Source: Gammaproteobacteria bacterium
GTDB taxonomy: Bacteria > Pseudomonadota > Gammaproteobacteria > Poriferisulfidales > Poriferisulfidaceae
Direction: 5' to 3'
Length of the DNA stretch: 15,017 nucleotides
Assembly (NCBI GenBank): GCA_007571105.1
Contig: RKRZ01000010.1
Span: 1 to 15,017 of the forward strand
Made by a program: the position numbers and the translations under genes
Part shown: positions 6,734 to 14,159 of the stretch, in pieces
Layout of the letters: each line of letters begins with the position of its first letter
Numbering within the stretch: the stretch's first letter is position 1
Notes under the pieces: model-generated
Databases searched by the model: none
What the model was told of the DNA's origin: nothing
What the model saw: only the letters and a program-made list of their open reading frames with translations

Positions 6734-7443
6734 TGCGCCAGATTGAACTGGTGGATGCCTACATTGTGCGATCGCAACCGTGGCGCGAGAGCAGCCTGCT
6801 GTATCGCATGGTGACGCGAAATTACGGTTGGATCAGTGTGCTCCATCGCGGCGCTCGAGGCGCTCGCAAGAACAATGGTGCACTCCCCAGCCTGACGCCG
6901 GTGCGCGTATCTTGGGGCGGACGCGGCAGTCTGCAGACGCTTCGGCAAAGCGAGATTGCGGGGCCTGCGATCATTCAGGACGGTACGCGCAAGATCTATG
7001 CTCTGTATGTCAACGAGGTAATCAGTTATCTGCTGCCCCAGGATCGACGTTCGGAGGAGATCTATCCGATTTATCATCAGGCACTTGAGGATTTGCGCGC
7101 GGCGGCAGACCCGGAATGTGCCTTGCGTGGAATCGAGCTGGATTTGCTGGATTTGTCCGGGCATTCTTTGCGTCTGGAACAGACTGCGAGTGAGCCGGTA
7201 GAAGCGGAAAGTTGGTATCGCTACGATCTGGATGAGGGGCCCGTGAAGGTATTAGAGGGAGCAGAGAGCGAGGAGATGCGCGACATTGTGATTCGTGGCG
7301 CAACGTTACTTGCGTTGCAGCGCCGCAATGGATTTGAGGGAGATGTGCGCCTTGAAGCAAGGCGGTTGATGCGTCGACTCGTCGACCATCATGTGGCGCC
7401 GCATGTCATACACACGCGGAATATAATGCGGTCGATGAAGTAA
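6733..7443 (+). CDS. recO: DNA repair protein RecO
   Basis: RecO works with RecF and RecR to load RecA on gapped, SSB-coated DNA and anneals complementary single strands. It has 236 residues against 242 in E. coli. The N-terminal OB-fold (about 1-80) shows DAYIVRSQPWRESSLLYRMVTRNYGW and VLHRGARG. The helical remainder carries YVNEVISYLLPQD, which resembles the family's Y.NELL..LL block, and ends in RRLMRRLVDHH. There is no zinc-finger Cys cluster, as in E. coli and unlike many other RecO proteins. ATG 6733 overlaps the era stop (TGATG); the frame is open 16 codons further up inside era. pdxJ follows after a 78-base gap, the largest break between genes in the lepB-to-exonuclease run. Confidence 0.92.
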   Translation: MRQIELVDAYIVRSQPWRESSLLYRMVTRNYGWISVLHRGARGARKNNGALPSLTPVRVSWGGRGSLQTLRQSEIAGPAIIQDGTRKIYALYVNEVISYLLPQDRRSEEIYPIYHQALEDLRAAADPECALRGIELDLLDLSGHSLRLEQTASEPVEAESWYRYDLDEGPVKVLEGAESEEMRDIVIRGATLLALQRRNGFEGDVRLEARRLMRRLVDHHVAPHVIHTRNIMRSMK

Positions 7444-7521
7444 TTTCTGCGGCAGGGAGATTCTCAAGCCCCAGCAGGGCGCACATCGAACTCTCTTGCT
7501 CCGGATAAGGTGAAGGTGCTG

Positions 7522-8253
7522 ATGAGTCCAATGTCAACGGTGCGCTTGGGGGTCAATGTGGATCATGTTGCGACCTTACGTGAGCAACGCCACACCCCGT
7601 ATCCGGATTTACGCGAAGCGATCCGCCTGGTGGAGGATGCGGGTGCAGACGGCATCACCATGCACTTGCGTGAAGATCGCCGGCATATTCAGTTAGCGGA
7701 TGTGGAAATGGCGCGCGAAGAGGTTCGGGGCACTTTGAACTTGGAGATGGCGGCAACCGAGGAGATGTTGGACATTGCTTGTCGCATTCGTCCGGACTAT
7801 TGCTGTCTGGTTCCGGAGCGGCGTGAAGAACTGACTACGGAAGGAGGTCTGGATGTGAAAGGGGGCGCTGGCTGGATTCAGGAAGCGTGTGCACGTCTGA
7901 CAGAAGCAGGCATTCAAGTTTCGTTGTTTGTCGACGCGAGCGTGGAGGCAGTTGATGCGGCGGTGGCGGCGAAGGCGCCGCTGGTTGAATTGCATACAGG
8001 GGCCTACGCCAATCTGACACAGCCTGAAGCTTGCCGAGTGGAATTGGGCCGATTGCGTGATGTTGCAGAATATGCGCAAGGAAAAGCAACAGTTAATGCG
8101 GGACATGGCTTGCATCGAGACAATGTGGGAGAAGTCGCCGCAATTGAGGGGATGAATGAATTGAATATCGGACACGCCATCGTATGCCGTGCGGTCATGG
8201 TGGGACTGGCGGAAGCTGTACACGAAATTCGCCAGGCGATGGGGGTTGCGTGA
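7522..8253 (+). CDS. pdxJ: Pyridoxine 5'-phosphate synthase
   Basis: PdxJ condenses 1-deoxy-D-xylulose 5-phosphate with 3-amino-2-oxopropyl phosphate, the last ring-forming step of DXP-dependent vitamin B6 synthesis. From ATG 7522 it has 243 residues, the E. coli length. It is a TIM barrel with the family blocks VNVDHVATLREQR, GADGITMHLREDRRHIQ, NLEMAATEEML, CCLVPERREELTTEGGLDV, VSLFVDAS, VELHTGAYA, VNAGHGL and LNIGHAI. The residue after LNIGHAIV is Cys where Gly is usual. AAGGTG lies four bases before ATG 7522; GTG 7510 and ATG 7531 are less well supported. acpS, the frequent downstream partner in E. coli, is replaced here by cysM. Confidence 0.96.
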   Translation: MSPMSTVRLGVNVDHVATLREQRHTPYPDLREAIRLVEDAGADGITMHLREDRRHIQLADVEMAREEVRGTLNLEMAATEEMLDIACRIRPDYCCLVPERREELTTEGGLDVKGGAGWIQEACARLTEAGIQVSLFVDASVEAVDAAVAAKAPLVELHTGAYANLTQPEACRVELGRLRDVAEYAQGKATVNAGHGLHRDNVGEVAAIEGMNELNIGHAIVCRAVMVGLAEAVHEIRQAMGVA

Positions 8254-9146
8254 GCTATCCGACGATTGAATCCTGCGTCGGAGGGACTGCGCTCGTACGC
8301 TTGCAGCGCATGGCGCCGGAAGGCGTGACCGTGCTGGCGAAACTCGAGGGAGACAATCCGGCCGGTTCCGTCAAGGACCGCCCGGCGCTGGAAATGATTA
8401 ATGCAGCCGAAGCGCGCGGCGAGATCAAACCTGGCGATGCGCTGGTTGAGGCGACCAGCGGCAACACTGGAATCGCGCTGGCAATGGCCGCGGCTATCCG
8501 GGGGTACCGGATGATTTTGATCATGCCGGAGAACATGAGCCTGGAACGTCGCCAGACGATGGCGGCTTACGGTGCGGAGTTGATTCTGGTGACGCAGGAA
8601 GAGGGAATGGAAGGGGCACGCGATCGCGCTTTGAAGATGCACGAAAACAAGGAAGCGCGCATTCTGAATCAGTTCGACAACCCGGATAACTCGGCGGCGC
8701 ACTACAAGGCGACCGGACCTGAGTTGTGGGAGGAGACGGGCGGAGAGATCACGCATTTCATCTCCTCCATGGGAACGACGGGCACCATCAGTGGAGCCGG
8801 GCGTTATCTGAAAGAGAAGAATTCGAACATTGAGGTCATTGGAGTGCAGCCGGCGGAGGGAGAGGCGATTCCGGGGATTCGAGCTTGGCCGGAAGGTTAT
8901 GTGCCACAGATTAAGGAGTTGGATGTCATTGATCGGGAAATCGATGTGACGCGTAAGGAAGCGGAGGAAGTGATGCGCGAGATGGCGCGGCGTGAAGGGA
9001 TTTTCGCCGGCATCTCTTCCGGCGGCTGTCTGGCTGCCGCATTGCGGGTTGCGGCTGATGCAGATCCGGGATCTGTGCTGGTGAGTATTGTCTGCGATCG
9101 GGGCGATCGCTATTTGTCTTCGGGAGTATTTGCAAATGATCAATGA
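8250..9146 (+). CDS. cysM: Cysteine synthase B (O-acetylserine sulfhydrylase B)
   Basis: PLP-dependent enzyme that makes cysteine from O-acetylserine and sulfide; the B isozyme can also use thiosulfate. It has 298 residues from GTG 8250. The PLP Lys is expected at position 42 in NPAGSVKDRPA. The substrate loop TSGNTG is at 69-74, and the phosphate-binding region SSMGTTGTISGAG lies further on. The CysM rather than CysK assignment rests on YPTIESCVGGTALVRLQR near the start, GIRAWPEGYVPQI, and the ending CDRGDRYLSSGVF, all close to Pseudomonas CysM. The start codon overlaps the pdxJ stop (GTGA), so the two are probably coupled; the product depends on the PLP that PdxJ helps make. It overlaps the exonuclease gene by 11 bases. 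Confidence 0.95.
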   Translation: MSYPTIESCVGGTALVRLQRMAPEGVTVLAKLEGDNPAGSVKDRPALEMINAAEARGEIKPGDALVEATSGNTGIALAMAAAIRGYRMILIMPENMSLERRQTMAAYGAELILVTQEEGMEGARDRALKMHENKEARILNQFDNPDNSAAHYKATGPELWEETGGEITHFISSMGTTGTISGAGRYLKEKNSNIEVIGVQPAEGEAIPGIRAWPEGYVPQIKELDVIDREIDVTRKEAEEVMREMARREGIFAGISSGGCLAAALRVAADADPGSVLVSIVCDRGDRYLSSGVFANDQ

Positions 9147-9999
9147 TGTGTTGGCTTTTGATGTTGAGACGATTCCAGACGTGGCGCTGGGTCGGCGTCA
9201 GTTCAATATGGGTGAGGAGATTCCGGATGCGGATGTGGTGCGCGCCATGGAGCAAGTGCGGATGCAAAAGACCGGCGGCCATCAGTTTCAGCCCCTGCAT
9301 GCGCAACGCGTGATCTGCATCTCGGTGGTGTACCGCGGCTTCAAGCATTCGGGCGTGCTGGTGAAGTCTTTGGGCAATCTCGAATCAAGCGAAGTAGAGT
9401 TGTTGAGCAGTTTCTATGAGGGAATTGAACGGGCCAATGCTCCGCAACTGGTTTCCTGGAATGGCAATGGCTTTGATTTGCCGGTGCTGAATTACCGGGC
9501 GATGTTGTACGGCATCAACGCGATGCAATTCTGGGAGACCGGCGCGAATGACAAGGATTTCCGATTCAACAATTACATCAGCCGCTACCATGAACGGCAC
9601 CTGGATTTAATGGACGTGCTGTCGCGCTACAACATTCGCGCAGTGATTGGACTGGATGAATGCGCCACAGCCATGGGATTCCCGGGCAAATACGGTCTGT
9701 CGGGTGCGGAAGTGTGGCCGGCCTACCAGGAAGGGCGGCTGAAGGAGATTCGCCAGTACTGTGAAGTCGATGCCCTGATGACCTATTTGGTTTTGTTGCG
9801 CTTTGAGTTCATGCGCGGCAATTTGATGCAGTCGGAATATGTGCAGTTATGCGATGAATTGGAGAATTACCTGGAGGAAGAAGGGCACGAGGAAGGCTGC
9901 GAGCACTTTCATGACTTCTTGAAGCGCTGGGATCGCAGCATTGATCCGGTCAATGCCCAAGGCGATCAGCTTGTGGCGGAGAACCTAGACGAGGAGTAG
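9136..9999 (+). CDS. 3'-5' exonuclease of the PolB-proofreading (DEDDy) type
   Basis: Stand-alone 3'-5' exonuclease domain related to the proofreading domain of family B DNA polymerases (COG3298-like), 287 residues. The three exonuclease motifs are visible. Exo I is LAFDVETIPD (Asp9, Glu11). Exo II is LVSWNGNGFDLPVLN. Exo III is YCEVDALMTYLVL, with the Y-x3-D spacing of the DEDDy class. An acidic C-terminal tail (EEEGHEEGCEH, then NLDEE) follows. There is no polymerase domain. The protein probably trims DNA or RNA 3' ends; the true substrate is unknown. ATG 9136 lies inside the 3' end of cysM. Its last 15 bases overlap the 3' end of dapE on the other strand. Confidence 0.88.
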   Translation: MINDVLAFDVETIPDVALGRRQFNMGEEIPDADVVRAMEQVRMQKTGGHQFQPLHAQRVICISVVYRGFKHSGVLVKSLGNLESSEVELLSSFYEGIERANAPQLVSWNGNGFDLPVLNYRAMLYGINAMQFWETGANDKDFRFNNYISRYHERHLDLMDVLSRYNIRAVIGLDECATAMGFPGKYGLSGAEVWPAYQEGRLKEIRQYCEVDALMTYLVLLRFEFMRGNLMQSEYVQLCDELENYLEEEGHEEGCEHFHDFLKRWDRSIDPVNAQGDQLVAENLDEE

Positions 10000-11115
10000 C
10001 TTGCGGGTGATGGCGCAGTAGGTTTCGACCATCGCCTCCAGGTCTGTGATCTGGACGTGTTCGTCAATCTTGTGAATGCTCCGGTTGACCGTTCCGACCT
10101 CGACAACTTCAGCTCCTGTCGGCCGGATGAAACGCCCGTCCGAAGTGCCGCCTTCCGTTGACAGTTCTGCTTCTACACCGATCACTTCCCGAAGCGCCTC
10201 CTGACAGACTGCGGTCAGGCGGCCTGGCGGAGTTCGGTATGGGAGGCTGGCCGGCAACCAGTCGATTTCGTAGTCCAACTCGGTACGGTTTAGGACCTCC
10301 TCGATGCGCGCCTGCAATTCTTCTGCGTTCACCTCTGTCGAGTAGCGCAAATTGAAGTGCGCGCGTAACTCGCCAGGGACTACGTTGTCTGCCCCGGCAT
10401 CGCTGGTGACAGCAGAGAATTGAAAACTCGTCGGCGGGAAGTCCTCGTTGCCCTGATCCCATTTGGTCTGAGTCAATTCCAGCAACGCAGGCGCGAAGCG
10501 GTGAATCGGGTTGTCGCAGAGATCCGGATAGGCAATGTGCCCCTGTATCCCGCGCACCGTCAAGTGACCGCTCAAGGAGCCGCGTCGGCCGTTTTTGATG
10601 ACGTCGCCGAAATGCTCCCGGCTGACAGGCTCGCCCACAATGCACCAGTCCGGGATCTCGCCGCGCTCTTGGAGACGCTGAATTGCGATTTGTGTACCGT
10701 CGACGGCCGGACCCTCTTCATCGCTGGTGAGAAGCAGGCCGACGGAACCAGGATGATCCGGGTTTTCCTCGACAAAATGTGCGCAGGCCAAAGCCATTGC
10801 AGCGATCCCGCTTTTCATGTCGGCAGCACCACGCCCAAACAGAAAGCCGTCACGCTCGGTTGGCGTGAACGGATCACTGCTCCAATGGTCAAGAGGCCCG
10901 GGCGGTACGACATCGGTGTGTCCGGCAAACATTAACAAGGGGGTCTGAGTCCCGTGCCGAATCCACAAATTCTGTACTTCGCCGGAAGGCATGGGTTCAC
11001 TGACAAAGCCGAGGGGCTCGAGTCGGGCGGCAAGCGATTCCTGACAGCCGCCATCCTCCGGAGTGACCGAAGGCCGTGCGATCAGGTCGCGACACAACGC
11101 CAGAATTTCAGACAT
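9985..11115 (-). CDS. dapE: Succinyl-diaminopimelate desuccinylase
   Basis: Zinc-dependent M20-family hydrolase that releases L,L-diaminopimelate from its N-succinyl form, in the lysine and peptidoglycan pathway. It has 376 residues (E. coli 375). Metal ligands and catalytic residues are in MFAGHTDVVPPG (His66, Asp68), FGRGAADMKSG (Asp99), SDEEGPA (Glu133/134), VGEPVS (Glu162) and the C-terminal SIHKIDEHV. The small dimerisation domain lies at about 180-290, and GGTSDGRF is the conserved substrate loop. ATG at 11115 is preceded by GGAG with a 7-base spacer and overlaps yffB by 8 bases. It is the last gene of dapD-yffB-dapE. Its 3' end overlaps the convergent exonuclease gene. Confidence 0.97.
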   Translation of the reverse strand: MSEILALCRDLIARPSVTPEDGGCQESLAARLEPLGFVSEPMPSGEVQNLWIRHGTQTPLLMFAGHTDVVPPGPLDHWSSDPFTPTERDGFLFGRGAADMKSGIAAMALACAHFVEENPDHPGSVGLLLTSDEEGPAVDGTQIAIQRLQERGEIPDWCIVGEPVSREHFGDVIKNGRRGSLSGHLTVRGIQGHIAYPDLCDNPIHRFAPALLELTQTKWDQGNEDFPPTSFQFSAVTSDAGADNVVPGELRAHFNLRYSTEVNAEELQARIEEVLNRTELDYEIDWLPASLPYRTPPGRLTAVCQEALREVIGVEAELSTEGGTSDGRFIRPTGAEVVEVGTVNRSIHKIDEHVQITDLEAMVETYCAITRKLLLV

Positions 11116-11464
11116 GCTCAGGCTCCATAATGCGGCGATACTCATCCTCGTCATAGCCGACGGTGAGTTGGCTGTTGATTTCCAACACGGGCCGCTTCAT
11201 TAGGGTTGGTTGAGTCTGCAGCAACTCAATAGCAGAGTCCGCACTCAGATGTTCCCGTACAGAGGGCGGAATTTGCCGCCAAGTTGTGCTCCGGCGGTTG
11301 ACAAGCGCTTCGAAGCCAAGTTGCTCAACCCACTGCTGGAGTTGCGCGCGCGGCAAGACTGTGACGCGAACATCGTGGAAGCGGTAGGAAATGTTTTGTT
11401 GCTCCAGCCACTTGCGGGCGGCACGCACACGATCGCAATTGGGAATACCGTACAGCGTAATCAT
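11108..11464 (-). CDS. yffB: ArsC/Spx-family reductase-like protein (YffB)
   Basis: Small thioredoxin-fold protein of the ArsC/Spx/MgsR superfamily, 118 residues. It begins MITLYGIPNCDRVRAARKWLEQ, with one Cys at residue 10 and no CxxC. It then shows YRFHDVRV, NRRSTTWRQ and IKRP-like MKRPVLE blocks, matching E. coli YffB, which is also encoded next to dapE. YffB proteins are thought to be glutathione-dependent thiol reductases, but their physiological substrate is unclear. The start overlaps the dapD stop by four bases (ATGA) and the end overlaps dapE by eight. Conserved placement between dapD and dapE suggests co-expression, though no dedicated role in lysine synthesis is established. Confidence 0.92.
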   Translation of the reverse strand: MITLYGIPNCDRVRAARKWLEQQNISYRFHDVRVTVLPRAQLQQWVEQLGFEALVNRRSTTWRQIPPSVREHLSADSAIELLQTQPTLMKRPVLEINSQLTVGYDEDEYRRIMEPEHV

Positions 11465-12294
11465 TCGGAACTGTCAGCGGCTTCGCGCAACAAAGCGTTG
11501 ATTCCGACCTTGCGACGGGTCTTATCATCGACCTGTTTGACAATCACCGCGCACGCCAGACTGTATTGGCCGTCTTTAGAGGGCAGGGAACCAGGGACGA
11601 CAACAGCACCGGCAGGCACGCGGCCATAAGTAATCTCTCCGCTGTCGCGATGGTAAATGCGCGTGCTTTGACCAATGAAGACGCCCATAGAAAGAACGGC
11701 GCCGCGCTCAACAATGACGCCTTCAACAACTTCTGAGCGTGCGCCGATGAAGCAATCATCTTCGATGACTGTGGGGGTTGCTTGCAATGGCTCCAGTACT
11801 CCGCCGATGCCGACGCCACCGGAGAGATGCACATTTTTGCCAATCTGTGCACAGGAGCCGACGGTGGCCCAAGTATCTACCATGGTTCCGGTATCGACGT
11901 AGGCGCCGATGTTGACGAAGCTCGGCATCATGATGACGCCGGGTGCGACATAACTGCCGTAGCGCGCCGTCGCCGGTGGGACGACGCGGACACCGCTGCG
12001 CTCCATGTCCTCTTCGGAGCCCTGCGCAAAACGGCTCTTGACCTTATCGCGATAGCGCGTATGTCCGCCGTCAATCAGTTCATTGTCGGTAATGCAGAAC
12101 GACAGCAAAACGGCTTTTTTGAGCCATTCATGGACAACCCAGCCACCCTCAGTGGGTTCGGCAACGCGCCACTGGCCTGAGTTGAGGCCATGCAAGGCTT
12201 CAGCAACAGCGTCACGAACAGTCTGTGGAGCAGACTCCGGAGTCAATTGATCGCGCTGTTCGAAGGCGTCTTCGATGGTGTTTTGCAGGGACAT
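11461..12294 (-). CDS. dapD: Tetrahydrodipicolinate N-succinyltransferase
   Basis: DapD transfers succinyl from succinyl-CoA to tetrahydrodipicolinate, committing it to the succinylase branch of diaminopimelate and lysine synthesis. It has 277 residues (E. coli 274). The N-terminal helical domain (about 1-100, starting MSLQNTIEDAFEQRDQ) precedes a left-handed beta-helix of hexapeptide repeats (about 105-245): GSYVAPGVIMMPSFVNIGAYVDTGTMVDTW, VHLSGGVGIGG, IGARSEVVEGVIV and others. The active protein should be a trimer. ATG 12294 aligns with the family start; the upstream in-frame TTG at 12324 would overlap the -10 box. It is first in the operon, with its promoter 30-57 bases upstream. No strong ribosome binding site is visible. 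Confidence 0.97.
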   Translation of the reverse strand: MSLQNTIEDAFEQRDQLTPESAPQTVRDAVAEALHGLNSGQWRVAEPTEGGWVVHEWLKKAVLLSFCITDNELIDGGHTRYRDKVKSRFAQGSEEDMERSGVRVVPPATARYGSYVAPGVIMMPSFVNIGAYVDTGTMVDTWATVGSCAQIGKNVHLSGGVGIGGVLEPLQATPTVIEDDCFIGARSEVVEGVIVERGAVLSMGVFIGQSTRIYHRDSGEITYGRVPAGAVVVPGSLPSKDGQYSLACAVIVKQVDDKTRRKVGINALLREAADSSE

Positions 12295-12323
12295 GGGACG
12301 GTGATGAATTGCAGGGCAGGGCA

Positions 12324-12351
12324 ATTATAAAGGGCAGTTTTTTGTGAGCAA
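12324..12351 (-). promoter_or_regulatory. Sigma70-like promoter for dapD-yffB-dapE
   Basis: On the minus strand TTGCTC (12351-12346) and a perfect TATAAT (12329-12324) are 16 bases apart. Transcription should start near 12317, leaving a leader of about 23 bases before the dapD ATG at 12294. The position relative to the gene and the consensus -10 make this the best promoter in the window; the -35 is imperfect. It is a prediction from consensus only. Confidence 0.65.
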
Positions 12352-12380
12352 TTGATTGTGTACGTTCGATAATCAACTAG

Positions 12381-12409
12381 AGAACAGAAAAATACAAAAA
12401 ATATATAAT
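12381..12409 (+). promoter_or_regulatory. Possible hipBA promoter
   Basis: A consensus -10 TATAAT sits at 12404-12409 in an AT-rich stretch. A weak -35, AGAACA, lies at 12381-12386 with a 17-base spacer. The predicted start near 12416 would give a leader of about 100 bases and place the 12446-12462 inverted repeat downstream of it. In such AT-rich DNA a TATAAT can occur by chance; TAAAAT at 12437-12442 is another candidate -10. Confidence 0.3.
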
Positions 12410-12445
12410 AATTTAGTCTTTTCTGAAGAATAAGAATAAAATAAT

Positions 12446-12462
12446 TATCTTTTCATGAGATA
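12446..12462. promoter_or_regulatory. Candidate HipB operator (inverted repeat)
   Basis: TATCT and AGATA form a perfect 5-bp inverted repeat separated by 7 bases, about 55 bases before the hipB start. The E. coli HipB operators have the form TATCC-N8-GGATA, so the half-site and spacing are similar but not identical. HipB proteins normally repress their own operon from such sites. Assignment as an operator is inference from position and resemblance. Confidence 0.4.
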
Positions 12463-12517
12463 GTCATTTTGCGAGGCCAGCAAAACAACTATGGCACGGA
12501 TTTGTCGGGAGTTAATT

Positions 12518-12850
12518 ATGGGACATATACATGCATATTCGAAGGTCACACAGGAAGCCATTCGATTACTAGGGCAACAGATCAGGATCGGCCGCAAGAA
12601 GCGAGGCTGGTCTGTAAAGCAACTTGCTGAACGAGCGGGGGCGTCACGAGCGACGGTTCAGAAAATCGAATATGGAGCTTTGGGATGTTCGGTGGGTCTG
12701 GTTTTCGAGCTTGCTGCACTGACGGGGGTCCGTTTGTTTGATGCGGATTTGGATTCTTTACAGAGACACCGGGCTCGAAGTGATGAAATCTTGACTTTAC
12801 TGCCGAAGCATACTCATCCACCGAAGCAAAGTGTGAACGATGACTTCTAA
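12518..12850 (+). CDS. hipB: HipB-like antitoxin, XRE-family HTH repressor
   Basis: Antitoxin and autorepressor of a HipBA toxin-antitoxin pair, 110 residues from ATG 12518. A single XRE/Cro-type helix-turn-helix covers about 19-75: LGQQIRIGRKKRGWSVKQLAERAGASRATVQKIEYG, then a helix ending near VRLFDADL. The rest is a short tail (LLPKHTHPPK, ending NDDF) that may contact HipA. CGGGAG at 12506-12511, six bases upstream, supports ATG 12518 over the in-frame ATG at 12491, which has no ribosome binding site. The hipA ATG lies within its last codons (11-base overlap), giving the usual antitoxin-first, coupled arrangement. HTH similarity plus the partner gene make the call solid. Confidence 0.9.
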   Translation: MGHIHAYSKVTQEAIRLLGQQIRIGRKKRGWSVKQLAERAGASRATVQKIEYGALGCSVGLVFELAALTGVRLFDADLDSLQRHRARSDEILTLLPKHTHPPKQSVNDDF

Positions 12851-14153
12851 ACCACGAAGCGGCTATGTCTGGATTTGGCTTCCGGGACAGCCCGAGCCGG
12901 TTGTCGCGGGGCAATTGGCCGCGAGGAATGAAACGCTTGTTTTCAACTATGGCAAAAGTTATCTTGCTCGCGGGGATGCTATTTCGATCTATGCGCCTGA
13001 ATTGCCGCTTCAAAGCGGAGCCATTCCCTTGTTCAATAGTTTGGTCATGCCAGGTTGTATTCGCGATGCCTCCCCCGATGCTTGGGGCCGCAGGGTCCTT
13101 ATCAATCGTCTGCTCGGTAAAAAGGGACGAGATATTGAAACGGAGGCACTCAGCGAATTGACGTACCTTCTGGAATCAGGGTCGGATCGTATTGGCGCAC
13201 TAGATTTTCAGGAATCCTCATCAGAGTATGTCCCCAGATCTCCGGGCAATGCAACGCTGGAAGAGTTGTTGACCTCGGCCGAGAAGGTTGAAAATGGCAT
13301 CCCATTGACGCCAGACCTCGATGATGCACTGTTTCATGCGAGTTCTATCGGTGGGGCACGGCCCAAAGCACTTATTGAGAGTGAGGGCCGAAAATATATT
13401 GCGAAGTTTTCATCGAACAACGATGTACGCAGCATTGTGAAAGCCGAATTTGTAGCAATGCGGCTTGCAGGTCTCTGCGGTATAGAAGTTGCCCCTGTCG
13501 AACTTGCCTACGCATCTGGGAAAGAGGTCCTTCTGACTGAACGTTTTGATCGGGTTAAGACAGAAGCGGGATGGCAACGGCGCGCCATAGTTTCGGCCCT
13601 GACGCTCTTGAGGTTAGACGAAATGATGGCTCGGTACGCGAGCTATGAGGATTTCGCGGTGCTGATCCGTCACCATTTTTCAGATACGGCAACATCTTTG
13701 GAAGAACTTTTTAGCCGTCTGGTCTTCAATATTCTGTGTGGCAATACGGACGATCATGCGAGGAACCACGCAGCGTTTTGGGATGGCGTTTCTCTTGCAC
13801 TCACACCTGCGTACGACCTATGTCCTCAAGGTCGCACAGGAAACATTGCAAGTCAGGCAATGAGGATTTGGGGTGAACAGCGGCAGAGCCGCATTTCCTC
13901 GTGCTTACGTGTTGCGGATCAATTCTTGTTGTCACCCAGTCAGGTGCGCGAAATTGTTGAGCGGCAGTTGATGACCATAGCCGAACACTGGGAAGAGGTC
14001 TGTATTGATGCAGAATTGACGAGTGTTGATCGTGCCTTGTTGGCAGGAAGACAATTTCTCAATCCGTATGTTTTTGAAGACCTGAAGGCCGGGGAAACTT
14101 CTATTAAATCTTTGGCTGTAGAAGTCAAAGCCAGTTTGACGGGTGCGAGTTAA
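12840..14153 (+). CDS. hipA: HipA-like serine/threonine kinase toxin
   Basis: Full-length HipA-family kinase toxin, 437 residues (E. coli HipA 440). E. coli HipA phosphorylates glutamyl-tRNA synthetase, halting translation and promoting persistence; the target here is not shown. The N-terminal HipA domain (about 1-130) includes SPDAWGRRVL and GSDRIGAL. The kinase core follows: SSIGGARPKALI (169-179), where Ser169 may match the autophosphorylated Ser150 of E. coli; Lys189 in YIAKFSS; LLTERFDR; the catalytic GNTDDHARNHAAF with Asp304; and LTPAYDLCP with metal-binding Asp326. All key residues are present, so it should be active. The start overlaps hipB. Some codons rare in its neighbours, such as ATA, and the AT-rich DNA upstream suggest acquisition by transfer. 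Confidence 0.94.
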   Translation: MTSKPRSGYVWIWLPGQPEPVVAGQLAARNETLVFNYGKSYLARGDAISIYAPELPLQSGAIPLFNSLVMPGCIRDASPDAWGRRVLINRLLGKKGRDIETEALSELTYLLESGSDRIGALDFQESSSEYVPRSPGNATLEELLTSAEKVENGIPLTPDLDDALFHASSIGGARPKALIESEGRKYIAKFSSNNDVRSIVKAEFVAMRLAGLCGIEVAPVELAYASGKEVLLTERFDRVKTEAGWQRRAIVSALTLLRLDEMMARYASYEDFAVLIRHHFSDTATSLEELFSRLVFNILCGNTDDHARNHAAFWDGVSLALTPAYDLCPQGRTGNIASQAMRIWGEQRQSRISSCLRVADQFLLSPSQVREIVERQLMTIAEHWEEVCIDAELTSVDRALLAGRQFLNPYVFEDLKAGETSIKSLAVEVKASLTGAS

Positions 14154-14159
14154 TTGACG

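Larger units (their letters stand above)
12295..12517. other. AT-rich intergenic control region between dapD and hipB
   Basis: This 223-base stretch separates the divergent dapD (-) and hipB (+) genes and has no convincing coding frame. It is markedly AT-rich from about 12380 to 12470, unlike the GC-richer genes on the left. It holds the dapD promoter, a possible hipBA promoter and several inverted repeats. One is TTGATT (12352-12357) with AATCAA (12371-12376). Another is TATCT/AGATA at 12446-12462. No RNA gene or long repeat was recognised. Confidence 0.6.

Noticed and set aside
7444..7521. Possible terminator in the recO-pdxJ gap
   Set aside because: The only hairpin seen is a 4-bp GCCC/GGGC stem without a T-run; there is also no clear promoter, so pdxJ is probably read from upstream.
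8004..9143. Long open frame of 379 codons on the minus strand, opposite cysM and the end of pdxJ
   Set aside because: Its translation is Arg/His-rich with no recognisable motif, and the plus strand carries an unmistakable cysM here. It is a by-product of the codon bias of the real gene.
12295..12324. Upstream TTG start for dapD adding ten residues
   Set aside because: The start would lie within the predicted -10 box, and the extension does not match known DapD N-termini.
12352..12376. TTGATT and GATAAT upstream of hipB as a promoter
   Set aside because: Only 10 bases separate the two hexamers, too short for a sigma70 promoter; the TTGATT/AATCAA inverted repeat is noted in the intergenic entry.
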